A stretch of 64,000 nt of DNA from Clostridium sp. AWRP (GTDB lineage Bacteria > Bacillota > Clostridia > Clostridiales > Clostridiaceae). The stretch is taken from assembly GCF_004006395.2 (NCBI RefSeq), contig NZ_CP029758.2:3162001-3226000 (forward strand), in the 5' to 3' direction. Shown one piece after another: positions 8,732 through 17,906 of this stretch. Positions within the stretch are counted from its first letter, which is position 1. Each line of letters opens with the position of its first letter. The notes under the pieces are model-generated. The model saw only the letters and a program-made list of their open reading frames with translations. It was not told the origin of the DNA and did no database searches. Both the position numbers and the translations under genes were made by a program.

Positions 8732-9613
8732 TTAGTACCTTACAAATGGCTCCATACCATCTGGAAATCTAGAATTTGCACATCCTATACAGTTAGTATT
8801 GTCTTCAACAGGCCAGTTCACGTATCCATTCCACTTTCTCCTAGGACAATCTGTTTTAGTTACAGGTCCCCTGCATCCAAGTTTAAACATGCATCCATTT
8901 TCTCCAAATTTCTTTGCAAAAATTCTGTTATCAAAAAATCCTCTTCTTGTACAACTATCATGAATGGTAATTCCATAAAAAAGAAGAGGTCTTCCTTCTT
9001 TATCCAATTGTGGTTTTCCAAAAGCAACCAAGTGTGCTAAAGTTCCAACTACCCAATCCGGATGGCATGGACAGCCTGGAAGTTTTATGACTTCACGATT
9101 TAGTATTTCTTTAACACTTTTGCTTTCTGAAGGGTTTGGCCTGGCAGCAGAAATTCCACCATAGGATGCACAAGTTCCTACACAAAGGACATACTTTGCT
9201 TTTTCTCCTGCCATTTTTACAGCTTCAAGTGCAGTAACAGGTTTTCCTTCATAATTTGCAACAATATTATAAAAACCATTTTGGGCAGTAGATACTGCTC
9301 CGTCTACTAATAGTATAAATTCAGTATTCAATGTATCTAAGAATTGTTTAAAAGCATACTCCCCTTCTGAAGTCATTAGAGTATTGTTGTATTTTAAATT
9401 AATGAGTTTTTCTAAAATATAATCGAGTCCAGGATTTTCACTATTTAAAAAAGAAATAATATTTCCTGAACATCCTGTTACTTCAAGCCATATAGCATTT
9501 AATTTTTTTGTCTTTCCCATTTCAATTAAATCTATAGCTTCTCTGGTAAAAGTCTTTGAACTATGTTCCTTATCTGCGATTAAAGGACATATAACCTTGT
9601 TTCGAGTATTCAT
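8732..9613 (-). CDS. [NiFe] hydrogenase small subunit, HupS-like (group 2 type)
   Basis: 293 residues carrying the iron-sulfur relay. Proximal region: VTGCSGNIISFLN (about 46-58), CVGTCASYGG and LPGCPCHPDWVVG. Distal region: IHDSC, NGCMFKLGCRGP. Medial region: TDCP and NCIGC. There is no Tat signal, so it acts in the cytosol. The GCSGN form, where many hydrogenases have CTGC, and GCPxHPDW recall HupS of group 2 uptake/sensory enzymes. First gene of the operon; the ribosome site before the ATG is weak (TAGGTAA). No hypB-F genes are in the window. Confidence 0.9.
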   Translation of the reverse strand: MNTRNKVICPLIADKEHSSKTFTREAIDLIEMGKTKKLNAIWLEVTGCSGNIISFLNSENPGLDYILEKLINLKYNNTLMTSEGEYAFKQFLDTLNTEFILLVDGAVSTAQNGFYNIVANYEGKPVTALEAVKMAGEKAKYVLCVGTCASYGGISAARPNPSESKSVKEILNREVIKLPGCPCHPDWVVGTLAHLVAFGKPQLDKEGRPLLFYGITIHDSCTRRGFFDNRIFAKKFGENGCMFKLGCRGPVTKTDCPRRKWNGYVNWPVEDNTNCIGCANSRFPDGMEPFVRY

Positions 9614-9693
9614 TTACCTATCACACTGCCTTTTAATTTTCTATATTATTTATATAGTTAAAAAGCAATCAATATAACTTGTATTTACACAAA

Positions 9694-9732
9694 AAAATAA
9701 AACTACCTTATTATTTAAAGTAGTTTTATTTT
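9694..9732 (-). terminator. Intrinsic terminator after the esterase genes
   Basis: The arms aaaataaaactac (9694-9706) and gtagttttatttt (9720-9732) form a hairpin followed on the minus strand by a T-tract. It ends the long minus-strand run whose last gene is at 9771 and separates it from the hydrogenase operon. Confidence 0.7.
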
Positions 9733-9770
9733 TTAAATCATTCTAATATATTCTTCTTAAGCTTGTATAC

Positions 9771-10688
9771 TTATAGCATATTAAATTCACGTCTAAGGGA
9801 ATTATACATGCCCTCTCTTATCCACAATGTCAAATTAGCAGGTACCATATCAAAACCATGACAAACACGCGGCAAACTATACAATTCTGTAGGTACTGCA
9901 AATTCCATTAATCTTCTAGCATAATCTATACCTTCATCACGAAGTGGATCATATTCCAGCGTAACAACAAATGCAGCTGGCAAACCAGATAAATCTCTTG
10001 CTAAAGCAGGAACTGCATAATATGGAGGTTGAATTCCTTTAAATCCATGATCACCAAGATATAATTTCCATACATCAGATAAACCATTACCTTTAACCAT
10101 AGGTACATCATCAAACATCTGCGCAGCTGACATTGTATTAGCTAAATAATCCACAGTAGGAAAATTTAAAATTTGCATACAAACTTTAGGGCCATTATGA
10201 TCACGCAAATACAAGCATAATCCTGCTGCAATTGCGCCACCTGCACTCGTTCCAAATACTGCAATTCTTTCAGGATCTATACCAAATTCATCTGGATGGT
10301 CATGTGCATAAGTTAATGCAGCAAGACAATCCTTGAGTTGTGCAGGATAAGGATGTTTAGGCGCCAATCTGTAGTCTACTGAAATGACAGTACATGGAAC
10401 ATTATCTACAAATCCAACATCTCTAACATTATCATTATCTATATTTCCAGCTACAAATCCTCCTCCATGTATGCCTAAAATTAATGGAGCCTTAGAACTG
10501 CCCTTTTTTCTATAAACCCTTATTGGCACATCAGGTTCACCATCTATGCCAGGAACTTTTGAATCATATATTTCAATATCATCGGCTATATCACAATGCT
10601 TAAATGCTTCAATCAACTTGTTTGCCTCTTTTACATCAGATGGAAGATTTTCTAACACCTCGTATCCAGGATGTAATTTTACTCTCAT
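9771..10688 (-). CDS. Alpha/beta-hydrolase, HSL-type esterase
   Basis: 305 residues of the hormone-sensitive-lipase-like esterase family. Oxyanion loop HGGGFVAGN (about 74-82), nucleophile GTSAGG (Ser near 145), acid in LEYDPLRDEG and final His in CHGFD near 281. No signal peptide, so cytosolic. TAAGGAG precedes the ATG. It is the last of a run of minus-strand genes that also encodes a second esterase, two MFS carriers and shikimate-type enzymes. It could cleave an ester of quinate/shikimate or another phenolic ester; the substrate is inference from context only. Confidence 0.85.
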   Translation of the reverse strand: MRVKLHPGYEVLENLPSDVKEANKLIEAFKHCDIADDIEIYDSKVPGIDGEPDVPIRVYRKKGSSKAPLILGIHGGGFVAGNIDNDNVRDVGFVDNVPCTVISVDYRLAPKHPYPAQLKDCLAALTYAHDHPDEFGIDPERIAVFGTSAGGAIAAGLCLYLRDHNGPKVCMQILNFPTVDYLANTMSAAQMFDDVPMVKGNGLSDVWKLYLGDHGFKGIQPPYYAVPALARDLSGLPAAFVVTLEYDPLRDEGIDYARRLMEFAVPTELYSLPRVCHGFDMVPANLTLWIREGMYNSLRREFNML

Positions 10689-10723
10689 TATATGTCACTC
10701 CTTAAATAATAACTTTCTAATAT

Positions 10724-11683
10724 TTATTTAGTCATTGGTATCTTAGGAATTGGACCATATGTCCTATCTTTAACTCCCATAATATATTTATCCATAAACC
10801 TAATAACTTTGTACATATTTTCATCAGTTCTAAAGGCATCATCACCATGACCAGCCCCTTCAAGCAAATCAATATGTACATTTTCATCTCCACAAATCTT
10901 TATATACTTATTAAAGAACTCTATTGCTTGAAGATATGGCACTACTTTATCAGATGTACCCTGTTGAATTAACATTGGAGGCATATTCTTTCTCATCTGA
11001 TAAATTGGAGATGCTGAAATATATTTATCTTTGTTCTGTTCCATGCTGCATCCCATTAGACGGTCTGCAACACCATCATCTTGATATTTATAAGTTTCTC
11101 CTTCTCTAACAAGCTGTCTTTTATGATTTTCTGTATTAACAAAATCAAAAACTCCAAACCATGTTGCTACAGCTTGTACATCGCTAGAACATTCTGAATT
11201 ACCCATTGATAGATCTTCATACTCAGGGCGTCCATTTGTGACCCCCAGCATCGCAGCAAGATGTCCTCCTGCTGAACTTCCTAACACTGCAATTTTATCT
11301 GTTTTTATATTATACTTATCTGCATTTGCTCTTAAAAACCTTACAGCTGCCTTACAATCATATATTTGTGAAGGCCACTTTGCATCACCACTTAATCTGT
11401 AATTGATAGTTGCAACAGCATATCCTTCAAAAGCTAACTGAATTGCTGACCTTGTATGCACATTTCTCTTATCTCCAAAGAACCATGCACCTCCATGAAT
11501 ATTAATAACTACTGGAAATGGACCTTCTCCTTTATTTGGAATAATTATATCCATTTTCTGATGTTTACTTTCATTGGCATATGGAACATCTAAGTAAGTT
11601 TTTTTAAAAACCTTTTCTACATCCAACATTATTAATGCCTCATTTGATACTTCCACACCAATTCCATCATTATTAGTCAACAT
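10724..11683 (-). CDS. Alpha/beta-hydrolase, BD-FAE-like esterase
   Basis: 319 residues. HGGAWFFGDKR (about 61-71) is the oxyanion loop, GSSAGGHLAAMLG (about 136-148) the nucleophile elbow, and GAGHGDDAF near the C-terminus supplies the His. This arrangement is that of the BD-FAE/acetyl-esterase group, which includes feruloyl esterases. No signal peptide. TTAGGAGGAG precedes the ATG. It lies 35 bases upstream of the second esterase gene and 116 bases downstream of an MFS gene, so probably co-transcribed with them. Specificity cannot be read from sequence. Confidence 0.85.
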   Translation of the reverse strand: MLTNNDGIGVEVSNEALIMLDVEKVFKKTYLDVPYANESKHQKMDIIIPNKGEGPFPVVINIHGGAWFFGDKRNVHTRSAIQLAFEGYAVATINYRLSGDAKWPSQIYDCKAAVRFLRANADKYNIKTDKIAVLGSSAGGHLAAMLGVTNGRPEYEDLSMGNSECSSDVQAVATWFGVFDFVNTENHKRQLVREGETYKYQDDGVADRLMGCSMEQNKDKYISASPIYQMRKNMPPMLIQQGTSDKVVPYLQAIEFFNKYIKICGDENVHIDLLEGAGHGDDAFRTDENMYKVIRFMDKYIMGVKDRTYGPIPKIPMTK

Positions 11684-11799
11684 AACAATCTCCTCCTAAT
11701 TGTAGTAATATTTTTATTGTATAAATATTACAGAATATAATCACCGCTTAATAATTAAAGTTTGACAATAGATTACAAACGTTATCATAAGCTTTATAC

Positions 11800-13110
11800 T
11801 TATTTAGATTCTGAAGAACCTGCTACCATATTTTTAGGTAATATTAGAGTAGACAAGCCTCCTATTACAAGCATGGCTGTTAAAAAGTACATTCCAACAC
11901 TTGATGAACCAGTTAATGTAATTAAATAACCTACTGCATATGGTCCAACAAATGATCCTAATCCCATAGCTGCAGCCATCAAACCTCTTGTTGGACCATC
12001 AAGTTCTTTTACCAGTACAAGAGATGGTATTGAATAATAACTTGGCATATGTCCTTGTACAAATATACTAACAAGACATAATAGTGCAATTTTAATTACT
12101 GGGTTTAACCCTAACGGTAAACTTGCTATTACCAAAGATGCAGCAAACATAATAAGTGGTAAACCTGTAGTAAGTCTCCTACTCTTTATCTTAGTTGCAA
12201 GATAAGTCCACAACCAAAGTCCGATTACCGTAAATATATTTGGTATTATGGATATAAAACCTACATTTAAAATATTAGTTTTCGTAATAGTTTTAATCAT
12301 AGTCGGCATCCAAATTGTATATCCAAACTGGCCAATATTTACAGTAAAACCTACAATACATAAGCACCACACATATTTGTTACGCAGTAGAAGCCCTAAA
12401 GGCAACTTTTCACCTTTTACTTCAACATCCCCTGCTACTTTTTTAGCCTCTTCACGTTCTTGCTGTATAGTTGTTTCTATGTAATCTCTTTCTTCTTTAC
12501 TCAACCATTTTGCCTGTTCAGGTCTATCAAATATAATAAATTGCCATAAAACAAAACCTACTAAACTTAATACACCAAGTATGATAAATAAATTTCTCCA
12601 TCCATAAAATTGTATGAGAGTTCCTCCAATAGGTCCCATAGAAACTGCTGCTATTGAAATAGCTGTAAAATAAGTTGAATTTGCTCTATTTCGTTCTCCA
12701 TGTTTATCTGGAAACCAAAATGTAAATATAGTAGTGATTGCTGGAGAAAATGCACCTTCAAAAAATCCAATAATAAATCTAACTACCACTAGCTGCCATC
12801 CATTTTGAACGAATGCAGTAAGTATAGTAAATACACTCCATCCAATAATACAAAATGAAACAAATTTTTTAACCTTTCCTTTTTGAGCCATCTGCCCCGC
12901 TGGTACAGAAAGAAACAATATGCCGATTGAAAAAACACCTGCTACTAAACCTGCCATTGTAGAATTTAATGCAAGCCCCTTCTGAAGACCTCCTGGCAGC
13001 GCTATACTTATAATATTTCGGTCTATAAAATAGAAAAAGGTTGTAATAAAGCATACTGGCATAATATACAGCCATCTTGCTCCAGGTATTTTTTTTGTTG
13101 AAGTTTCCAT
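11800..13110 (-). CDS. MFS transporter, anion:cation symporter (ACS-like)
   Basis: 436 residues with about 12 membrane segments. FYFIDRNIISIALPG in TM1 and FFEGAFSPAITTIFTFWFP in TM4 are typical of the ACS group that carries organic anions such as hexuronates, phthalate or 4-hydroxyphenylacetate. There is a central cytosolic loop near 195-235. AAAGGAGGAA precedes the ATG. It sits between a second MFS gene and the two esterase genes. Import of quinate, shikimate or an aromatic acid is the best contextual guess. Confidence 0.85.
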   Translation of the reverse strand: METSTKKIPGARWLYIMPVCFITTFFYFIDRNIISIALPGGLQKGLALNSTMAGLVAGVFSIGILFLSVPAGQMAQKGKVKKFVSFCIIGWSVFTILTAFVQNGWQLVVVRFIIGFFEGAFSPAITTIFTFWFPDKHGERNRANSTYFTAISIAAVSMGPIGGTLIQFYGWRNLFIILGVLSLVGFVLWQFIIFDRPEQAKWLSKEERDYIETTIQQEREEAKKVAGDVEVKGEKLPLGLLLRNKYVWCLCIVGFTVNIGQFGYTIWMPTMIKTITKTNILNVGFISIIPNIFTVIGLWLWTYLATKIKSRRLTTGLPLIMFAASLVIASLPLGLNPVIKIALLCLVSIFVQGHMPSYYSIPSLVLVKELDGPTRGLMAAAMGLGSFVGPYAVGYLITLTGSSSVGMYFLTAMLVIGGLSTLILPKNMVAGSSESK

Positions 13111-13398
13111 TAATATATTCCTCCTTTATAAAAAATTATTTAATTTAACTATTGATTTAACATAATTTTAAAATTAACATACAATTCCTATACCAATAAC
13201 CATCATACTCACTTAACATCAAAACATTTCAAAAACCATGTAAACCACCTTTCTTTAGTTGCTTTTTTCTAAATTATTCGTGTCATATTATCGCATTGCT
13301 ATTCCTCCATTCTTGATTAAATTTGTTTGAATTAATTTTAATTTTCGCAATTAAAGTTTCAAAAATTTTCAAACAATTATTTTTTTGAAATATATATG

Positions 13399-13434
13399 AT
13401 TTAATTGCAGGTATTGTAATATCTGCAATTAAAT
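13399..13434. promoter_or_regulatory. Palindrome between the two MFS genes (operator or terminator)
   Basis: The perfect 12-base arms atttaattgcag (13399-13410) and ctgcaattaaat (13423-13434) enclose a partly self-complementary centre. It lies 21 bases past the stop of the gene at 13455-14654 and 289 bases upstream of the next start. There is no clear T-tract. It could be a terminator-like hairpin or, with its ATTGCAG/CTGCAAT halves, a binding site for the cluster's LysR regulator. The rest of this 344-base gap is AT-rich with no ORF. Confidence 0.4.
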
Positions 13435-13454
13435 TTATTTATTAAACTCTATTT

Positions 13455-14654
13455 CTATTGTTCTATTGCATGTTTTGCATATTGTCTATTTACAAATATT
13501 GCAAGTAAGACTCCTATAATAGTGATTACAGCATTGAATAATACAACATATCTTGACCCATTTGCACCGCCTGATTTTGTTATAACACTTGCAGCATTTA
13601 AAATAACATAGTTTGCTATACTAGATGCAATCATAACTATAGAAGTAATCTTACCTTTATTTGCTGGAAACATTGCATTTGCTGTAGATGTAACCAACTG
13701 AAGCACTCCACCTGCTGCTGTAAATCCAATTACAAATCCACCTATTAAACAAATAGTTGGTGTCTGTATAAAATATATAATTATAAGCATAATTGTAGAA
13801 ATTAAAGGGTATAGAACAAGTACCCTAACTGGTTTAAGAAATCCTTTTACAAGAACTGCTGTTATTAATACAGCAAGCATTGATCCTACTGCATAGTATG
13901 ATTGAATTTGTCCTGGGTTAGCAAGTCCATATAACTTTCCTAATTCTTGGTTACAATTTAACCATAACTGGAATGTAGAAGTGCATGTAAAACCTATACA
14001 AATTAATGCAATACTAGTCACTGTAAATTTCATCTTTTCTTCTTTAGGTTTACCCTTGGCATTATTATTCATTGGTGGGAAAGGCATAGTTGCAATCAAA
14101 ATACCATCTATAACAAGTAAAATAGCTGTTACAATAAAGATTGTTTTATACGACATATGGCTTGCTGAAACAAAACCTATCCCAAACGGAAGCAAAAGTT
14201 GTCCTAATGATATAGAAAACTTTGTAAACATGTTAGCAACGTCACCTGAATTTACAAAAATTTCCAGGCAAGATGGAGTGATACATGTATCTAAAAATGA
14301 ATTAGCTGCTCCACCGATTAGTGCAAATATATATGCAACATACATATTTGGTGCTATTATAATACCTATAAAATATAAGATATAAAAAACTATACCTATT
14401 AATCCAGAGACTCTTCTTCCAAGCTTGTCCGAAACAGGTCCAGCAAAAGGATATCCAATAAGACGTCCTAATCCAAGTGCAGCAATAACAGCAAGTACTA
14501 CACTTACATCAAAAGTACCATTAGCTAATGTTTTTGCACCCCATACACCCGCAAAGCTTTGTTTGTACTGTCCTAAAATTGAAACTCCAATACCATGTAT
14601 AAAATAGGCTAAATATAATGCCAAAGCCGTCGGATAATATTTTTTATTATTCAT
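13455..14654 (-). CDS. MFS transporter
   Basis: 399 residues with about 12 membrane segments. FAGPVSDKLGRRVSG after TM2 is the MFS signature loop (GxLsDrxGRR). The central loop near 195-205 is charged (KGKPKEEK). AAAGGAGTAAGG precedes the ATG. It is a different subfamily from the neighbouring carrier. It lies downstream of a shikimate dehydrogenase-like gene and an unusual repeated element, and probably transports a compound used by this cluster. Substrate unknown. Confidence 0.82.
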   Translation of the reverse strand: MNNKKYYPTALALYLAYFIHGIGVSILGQYKQSFAGVWGAKTLANGTFDVSVVLAVIAALGLGRLIGYPFAGPVSDKLGRRVSGLIGIVFYILYFIGIIIAPNMYVAYIFALIGGAANSFLDTCITPSCLEIFVNSGDVANMFTKFSISLGQLLLPFGIGFVSASHMSYKTIFIVTAILLVIDGILIATMPFPPMNNNAKGKPKEEKMKFTVTSIALICIGFTCTSTFQLWLNCNQELGKLYGLANPGQIQSYYAVGSMLAVLITAVLVKGFLKPVRVLVLYPLISTIMLIIIYFIQTPTICLIGGFVIGFTAAGGVLQLVTSTANAMFPANKGKITSIVMIASSIANYVILNAASVITKSGGANGSRYVVLFNAVITIIGVLLAIFVNRQYAKHAIEQ

Positions 14655-14724
14655 TTCCTTACTCCTTTCACTCTCTCAAGAAAACGTTATTTTTTAATGT
14701 ATCCATCTATTTAATGCATATAAC

Positions 14725-14903
14725 AGAGTCCTTGGCATCAGATGAAGTTTTAACTCCATCTGATGCTTATTAACAGGACTCTAAGTGCTTCATCACTTAG
14801 AAGGCGTTATCCTTTAGGAGAAATCGTTATCCAGGGACGTAGCCGCTCTTTACTCCCATTTGAAGAAGAAGTGGGATTATTAGTGCGGGTAGTCATCGGA
14901 TAA
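14725..14903 (-). repeat. Repeated structured element, copy A
   Basis: Read on the minus strand, the core (14903-14827) starts TTATCCGAT and ends GGCTACGTCCCTGGATAA. It is followed by a nested hairpin: AGAGTCCT/AGGACTCT outside (14775-14782 with 14725-14732) and GCATCAGATG/CATCTGATGC inside (14757-14766 with 14735-14744). Core B at 43286-43359 matches it along its length. In this orientation it lies in the 5' region of the MFS gene at 13455-14654. The remaining DNA of this 379-base gap shows no ORF. Confidence 0.6.
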
Positions 14904-15033
14904 ATTTATCATCTTTGTAATTTTTACTTTATTGTTAATTTCTTAACCTTTTACCCTCAATAGTCGGGTTGGACACAAAATCCAACCCAATTTAAAATAT
15001 TTACAATAAAATTTAAGTACATACCTTAAAAAA

Positions 15034-15903
15034 CTATTTAAAATATAATTCTTCAACTTCCTTAGCTGGCATTTCTAACCCAGTATATAATTTAAAAGAT
15101 TCTGCTCCTTGCCATAACAACATTTTTGTACCCTCTATTATCTTACAGCCAGCAGCTTCAGCATCTTTTAAAAACTTTGTTTTCCTGGGATTATATACTG
15201 TATCTGATACAACTAAACCTTTTCTAAAAATTTTAGTATCTTTTATTGGAGACTCATCTTTATGTGGGTACATTCCTACTTTTGTTGCATTTACCAAAAT
15301 ATCTGAAGATGAAATCTTTTCTCTAAGTTTTTGTCTATCTGCTAAATCAAATACCTCTACGATACATTCCGGCACTTCTTTTTTTATCTTCTCAATAGTT
15401 TTTTCAGCTCTTGTATAAAAGTCATCTTTTATGTTAAATATTGAAATTCTCCTAGCTCCATCTAATGCAGACTGCACTTGAATGGCTGTTGCAGCGCCAC
15501 CTGCACCTATAATAGTTATACTTTTATCTTTTACATCTACACCTTGTTCTTTTAAACTGCGAACAAGCCCAACACCATCTGTGATGTGACCAGTTAACTT
15601 TCCATTATTATTGATTATAGTATTTACTGCTCCAACTATACGCGCGGCAGGAGATAATTCATCCATATATTTAATTACTTCATTTTTACATGGCATTGTA
15701 ACATTTGATCCTTTTATATTTAATGTTCTAATAGCTGAAATAGCATCAGGAACTTTTTCTAGAGAAATATCGAAAGCTAAATAGGCAGAATCTATTCCCA
15801 ACTTTTGAAAACTGTAGTTATACATAGCAGGAGATCCTAAATGACCTACCGGCGTCCCTATTAAGCTGTATAATGATGTCGTTCCTGAAATTCTTTTTTC
15901 CAT
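15034..15903 (-). CDS. Shikimate/quinate dehydrogenase-like protein (AroE/YdiB family)
   Basis: 289 residues. The substrate-binding half has SLIGTPVGHLGSPAMYN (about 13-29) and GSNVTMPCKNEV (65-76; Lys73 is the catalytic lysine). The NAD(P) half has IIGAGGAATAIQVQ near 132-145. It differs from the biosynthetic aroE product at 51929-52744 and pairs with a second paralogue at 21073. Its setting beside flavoenzymes, a dehydratase candidate and MFS carriers suggests a catabolic quinate/shikimate dehydrogenase, as in the shikimate-utilisation operons of Listeria. It lies 38 bases downstream of the flavoenzyme gene. Confidence 0.85.
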   Translation of the reverse strand: MEKRISGTTSLYSLIGTPVGHLGSPAMYNYSFQKLGIDSAYLAFDISLEKVPDAISAIRTLNIKGSNVTMPCKNEVIKYMDELSPAARIVGAVNTIINNNGKLTGHITDGVGLVRSLKEQGVDVKDKSITIIGAGGAATAIQVQSALDGARRISIFNIKDDFYTRAEKTIEKIKKEVPECIVEVFDLADRQKLREKISSSDILVNATKVGMYPHKDESPIKDTKIFRKGLVVSDTVYNPRKTKFLKDAEAAGCKIIEGTKMLLWQGAESFKLYTGLEMPAKEVEELYFK

Positions 15904-15941
15904 AAATATAAGCCTCCTAAAACTGTTTCAACATTTTATTA

Positions 15942-17864
15942 TCATATTTTAAGTGCTGCATCTAATGCTTCTCTTGTTGCATCTATTGCTCTACGTGCTC
16001 TTGTTGCATCACCAACAACATAAGTTTCTTTTACAACTTTTTTAACTTCTTCACTTAATGGATCATAGTTATGTGATCCCATAGCAAGGACAACGGAGTC
16101 AAATCCTTCTAACTTGTATTCATTATTATCTGCTAGTGTGTACGAAACTCCACCTTTAAAAAACTTTGCAACTTTAGCTCCAGTAACAGTCCTAATTTTA
16201 TATTTATCAAAGTCCTTCATTAAAAATTTACGATGCTCTGAAATTACATCAGCTCCAACTTCATCACGAAGCTCAATAACAGTAACCTCGTGGCCTAATT
16301 CAGCTAAGAAATCAGCAACTTCACATCCAACCATTCCACCACCTACAACAAGAACATTTTTGCCACAGGAATCTTTTCCGTCAAGAAGGTTAACTGCATG
16401 AATTAATCCAGATTCATTAATTCCTGGTATAGGTAATATAAGTGGTGTTGCTCCAGTAGCTAGAATTACTGCATCCGGTTCCTCTTCAGTTATAAGTTCA
16501 GGGGTTACTTTTGTATTTAAACAAACTTTTACACCATACTTTTTACATTTAGTAATATAACTGCGTATTAAATTTGTAATATCGCCTTTTCCAGGAGGAT
16601 AAGCTGCTAAACGCATTTGTCCACCAAGTGTATCAGTTGCTTCAAATAATGTTACATCATGTCCTCTCTTAGCAGATATCCATGCTGCAAGCATACCGCC
16701 AACTCCACCGCCCACAACTACTACTTTTTTGCTAGTATCTACTTTCTTAAGTTCAGCTTCTCTTCCAAGCAGCGGATTAACAAGACAAGTTATTGGCTTT
16801 CCTTGATACATGTTACAAACACATCCTTGAAGGCAAGCAATACATGGACTTAATTCATCCAAACATCCAGCTGCAGCTTTATTAGGTGTATCTGGATCAG
16901 CTAAACTCTGACGTCCAAATGCTACCAAGTCACATCTTCCCTCACGAACTAATAATTCTGCAAAATATGGTTCTGTAAAGCGTCCTACAGCAATAACAGG
17001 AATATTTACTGCTTTTTTAATTTCCGTAACTAATTCAGCATTAAATCCTCCATGTACAAGCGTAGGTGCCCACATATACTCATCATGAAGATGTACCGCA
17101 CGTGAAACATTGATAGCATCTGATCCACATTCCTCTAAATAAGCAGCAACTGCTGCACTGTCGTGAACATCTAGCCCTCCATCCATTTCATCTGATCCAT
17201 TTATACGACAAATAATTGCCATAGAATGTCCAACTTTTTTAAGTATATTTTCAATAATAAGACGAGGTAGCCTCATTCTATTTTCAAAACATCCACCAAA
17301 CTCATCCACACGCTTGTTTGTTCTTGGAGAAATAAAACTACTAACCAAATAGCCATGTGCACAGTGTACTTCAACTGCATCAGCTCCTGCTTTTTTTGCA
17401 CGTACTGCTGCATCTCCATATACCTCTATTAATTCATAAATTTCTTTGTTTGTCATAGCTATAGGTATATCACGACCTACTGCTGCTGGAATTGCAGAGG
17501 CAGCTTTTAAAGGATACCCAGCAGCTTCTGCATTTCCTTCAGCTCCAGCATGTTGAAGTTGAATGGATATTTTTGAACCAGCCTCATGACATGCATCTAT
17601 AACACGTTTAAAGCTTTCTACAGTACTATCATCATATAAGCAAGGTTTACGAATTCCTCCCTTAGCTTTCTTATCAACAACAGTAGCCTCAAAAGTAATT
17701 AATCCAAAACCGCCGCGAGCACGAGCACTATAATATGCCAAAGATTTGTCACTCATAGACCCATCGGTATTTGCAAAATTATTTCCCATAGGCGAAACTA
17801 CAAAACGATTTGGAACTGTCATAGGACCAATTTTTATTGGTGTAAACATAGATTTAAATATCAT
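15942..17864 (-). CDS. Old-yellow-enzyme/2-enoate-reductase-like flavoprotein 1
   Basis: 640 residues in three parts. An FMN-binding OYE barrel (about 1-340; FTPIKIGPMTVPNRFVVSPM, HAHGYLV-type HCAHGYLVSSF) is followed by a 4Fe-4S motif CIACLQGCVCNMYQG with a further Cys near 361. The last part is an FAD/NAD(P) domain with VVVVGGGVGGMLAA. This architecture is that of 2-enoate reductase, 2,4-dienoyl-CoA reductase and BaiCD/BaiH. I start at 17864 because AAAGGATGA lies 8 bases upstream; the longer frame from 17903 overlaps that site. It is cytosolic and could reduce an alpha,beta-unsaturated acid or ketone. Confidence 0.85.
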   Translation of the reverse strand: MIFKSMFTPIKIGPMTVPNRFVVSPMGNNFANTDGSMSDKSLAYYSARARGGFGLITFEATVVDKKAKGGIRKPCLYDDSTVESFKRVIDACHEAGSKISIQLQHAGAEGNAEAAGYPLKAASAIPAAVGRDIPIAMTNKEIYELIEVYGDAAVRAKKAGADAVEVHCAHGYLVSSFISPRTNKRVDEFGGCFENRMRLPRLIIENILKKVGHSMAIICRINGSDEMDGGLDVHDSAAVAAYLEECGSDAINVSRAVHLHDEYMWAPTLVHGGFNAELVTEIKKAVNIPVIAVGRFTEPYFAELLVREGRCDLVAFGRQSLADPDTPNKAAAGCLDELSPCIACLQGCVCNMYQGKPITCLVNPLLGREAELKKVDTSKKVVVVGGGVGGMLAAWISAKRGHDVTLFEATDTLGGQMRLAAYPPGKGDITNLIRSYITKCKKYGVKVCLNTKVTPELITEEEPDAVILATGATPLILPIPGINESGLIHAVNLLDGKDSCGKNVLVVGGGMVGCEVADFLAELGHEVTVIELRDEVGADVISEHRKFLMKDFDKYKIRTVTGAKVAKFFKGGVSYTLADNNEYKLEGFDSVVLAMGSHNYDPLSEEVKKVVKETYVVGDATRARRAIDATREALDAALKI

Positions 17865-17906
17865 AAAATAAATCATCCTTTCACTTTTTAAGATTGATTG
17901 CACTTA

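Noticed and set aside
8732..9613. Missing first cysteine of the proximal iron-sulfur motif in the hydrogenase small subunit (VTGC instead of CTGC)
   Set aside because: HupS-type group 2 small subunits characteristically have G-C-S-G-N here, so this is a family feature rather than a defect.
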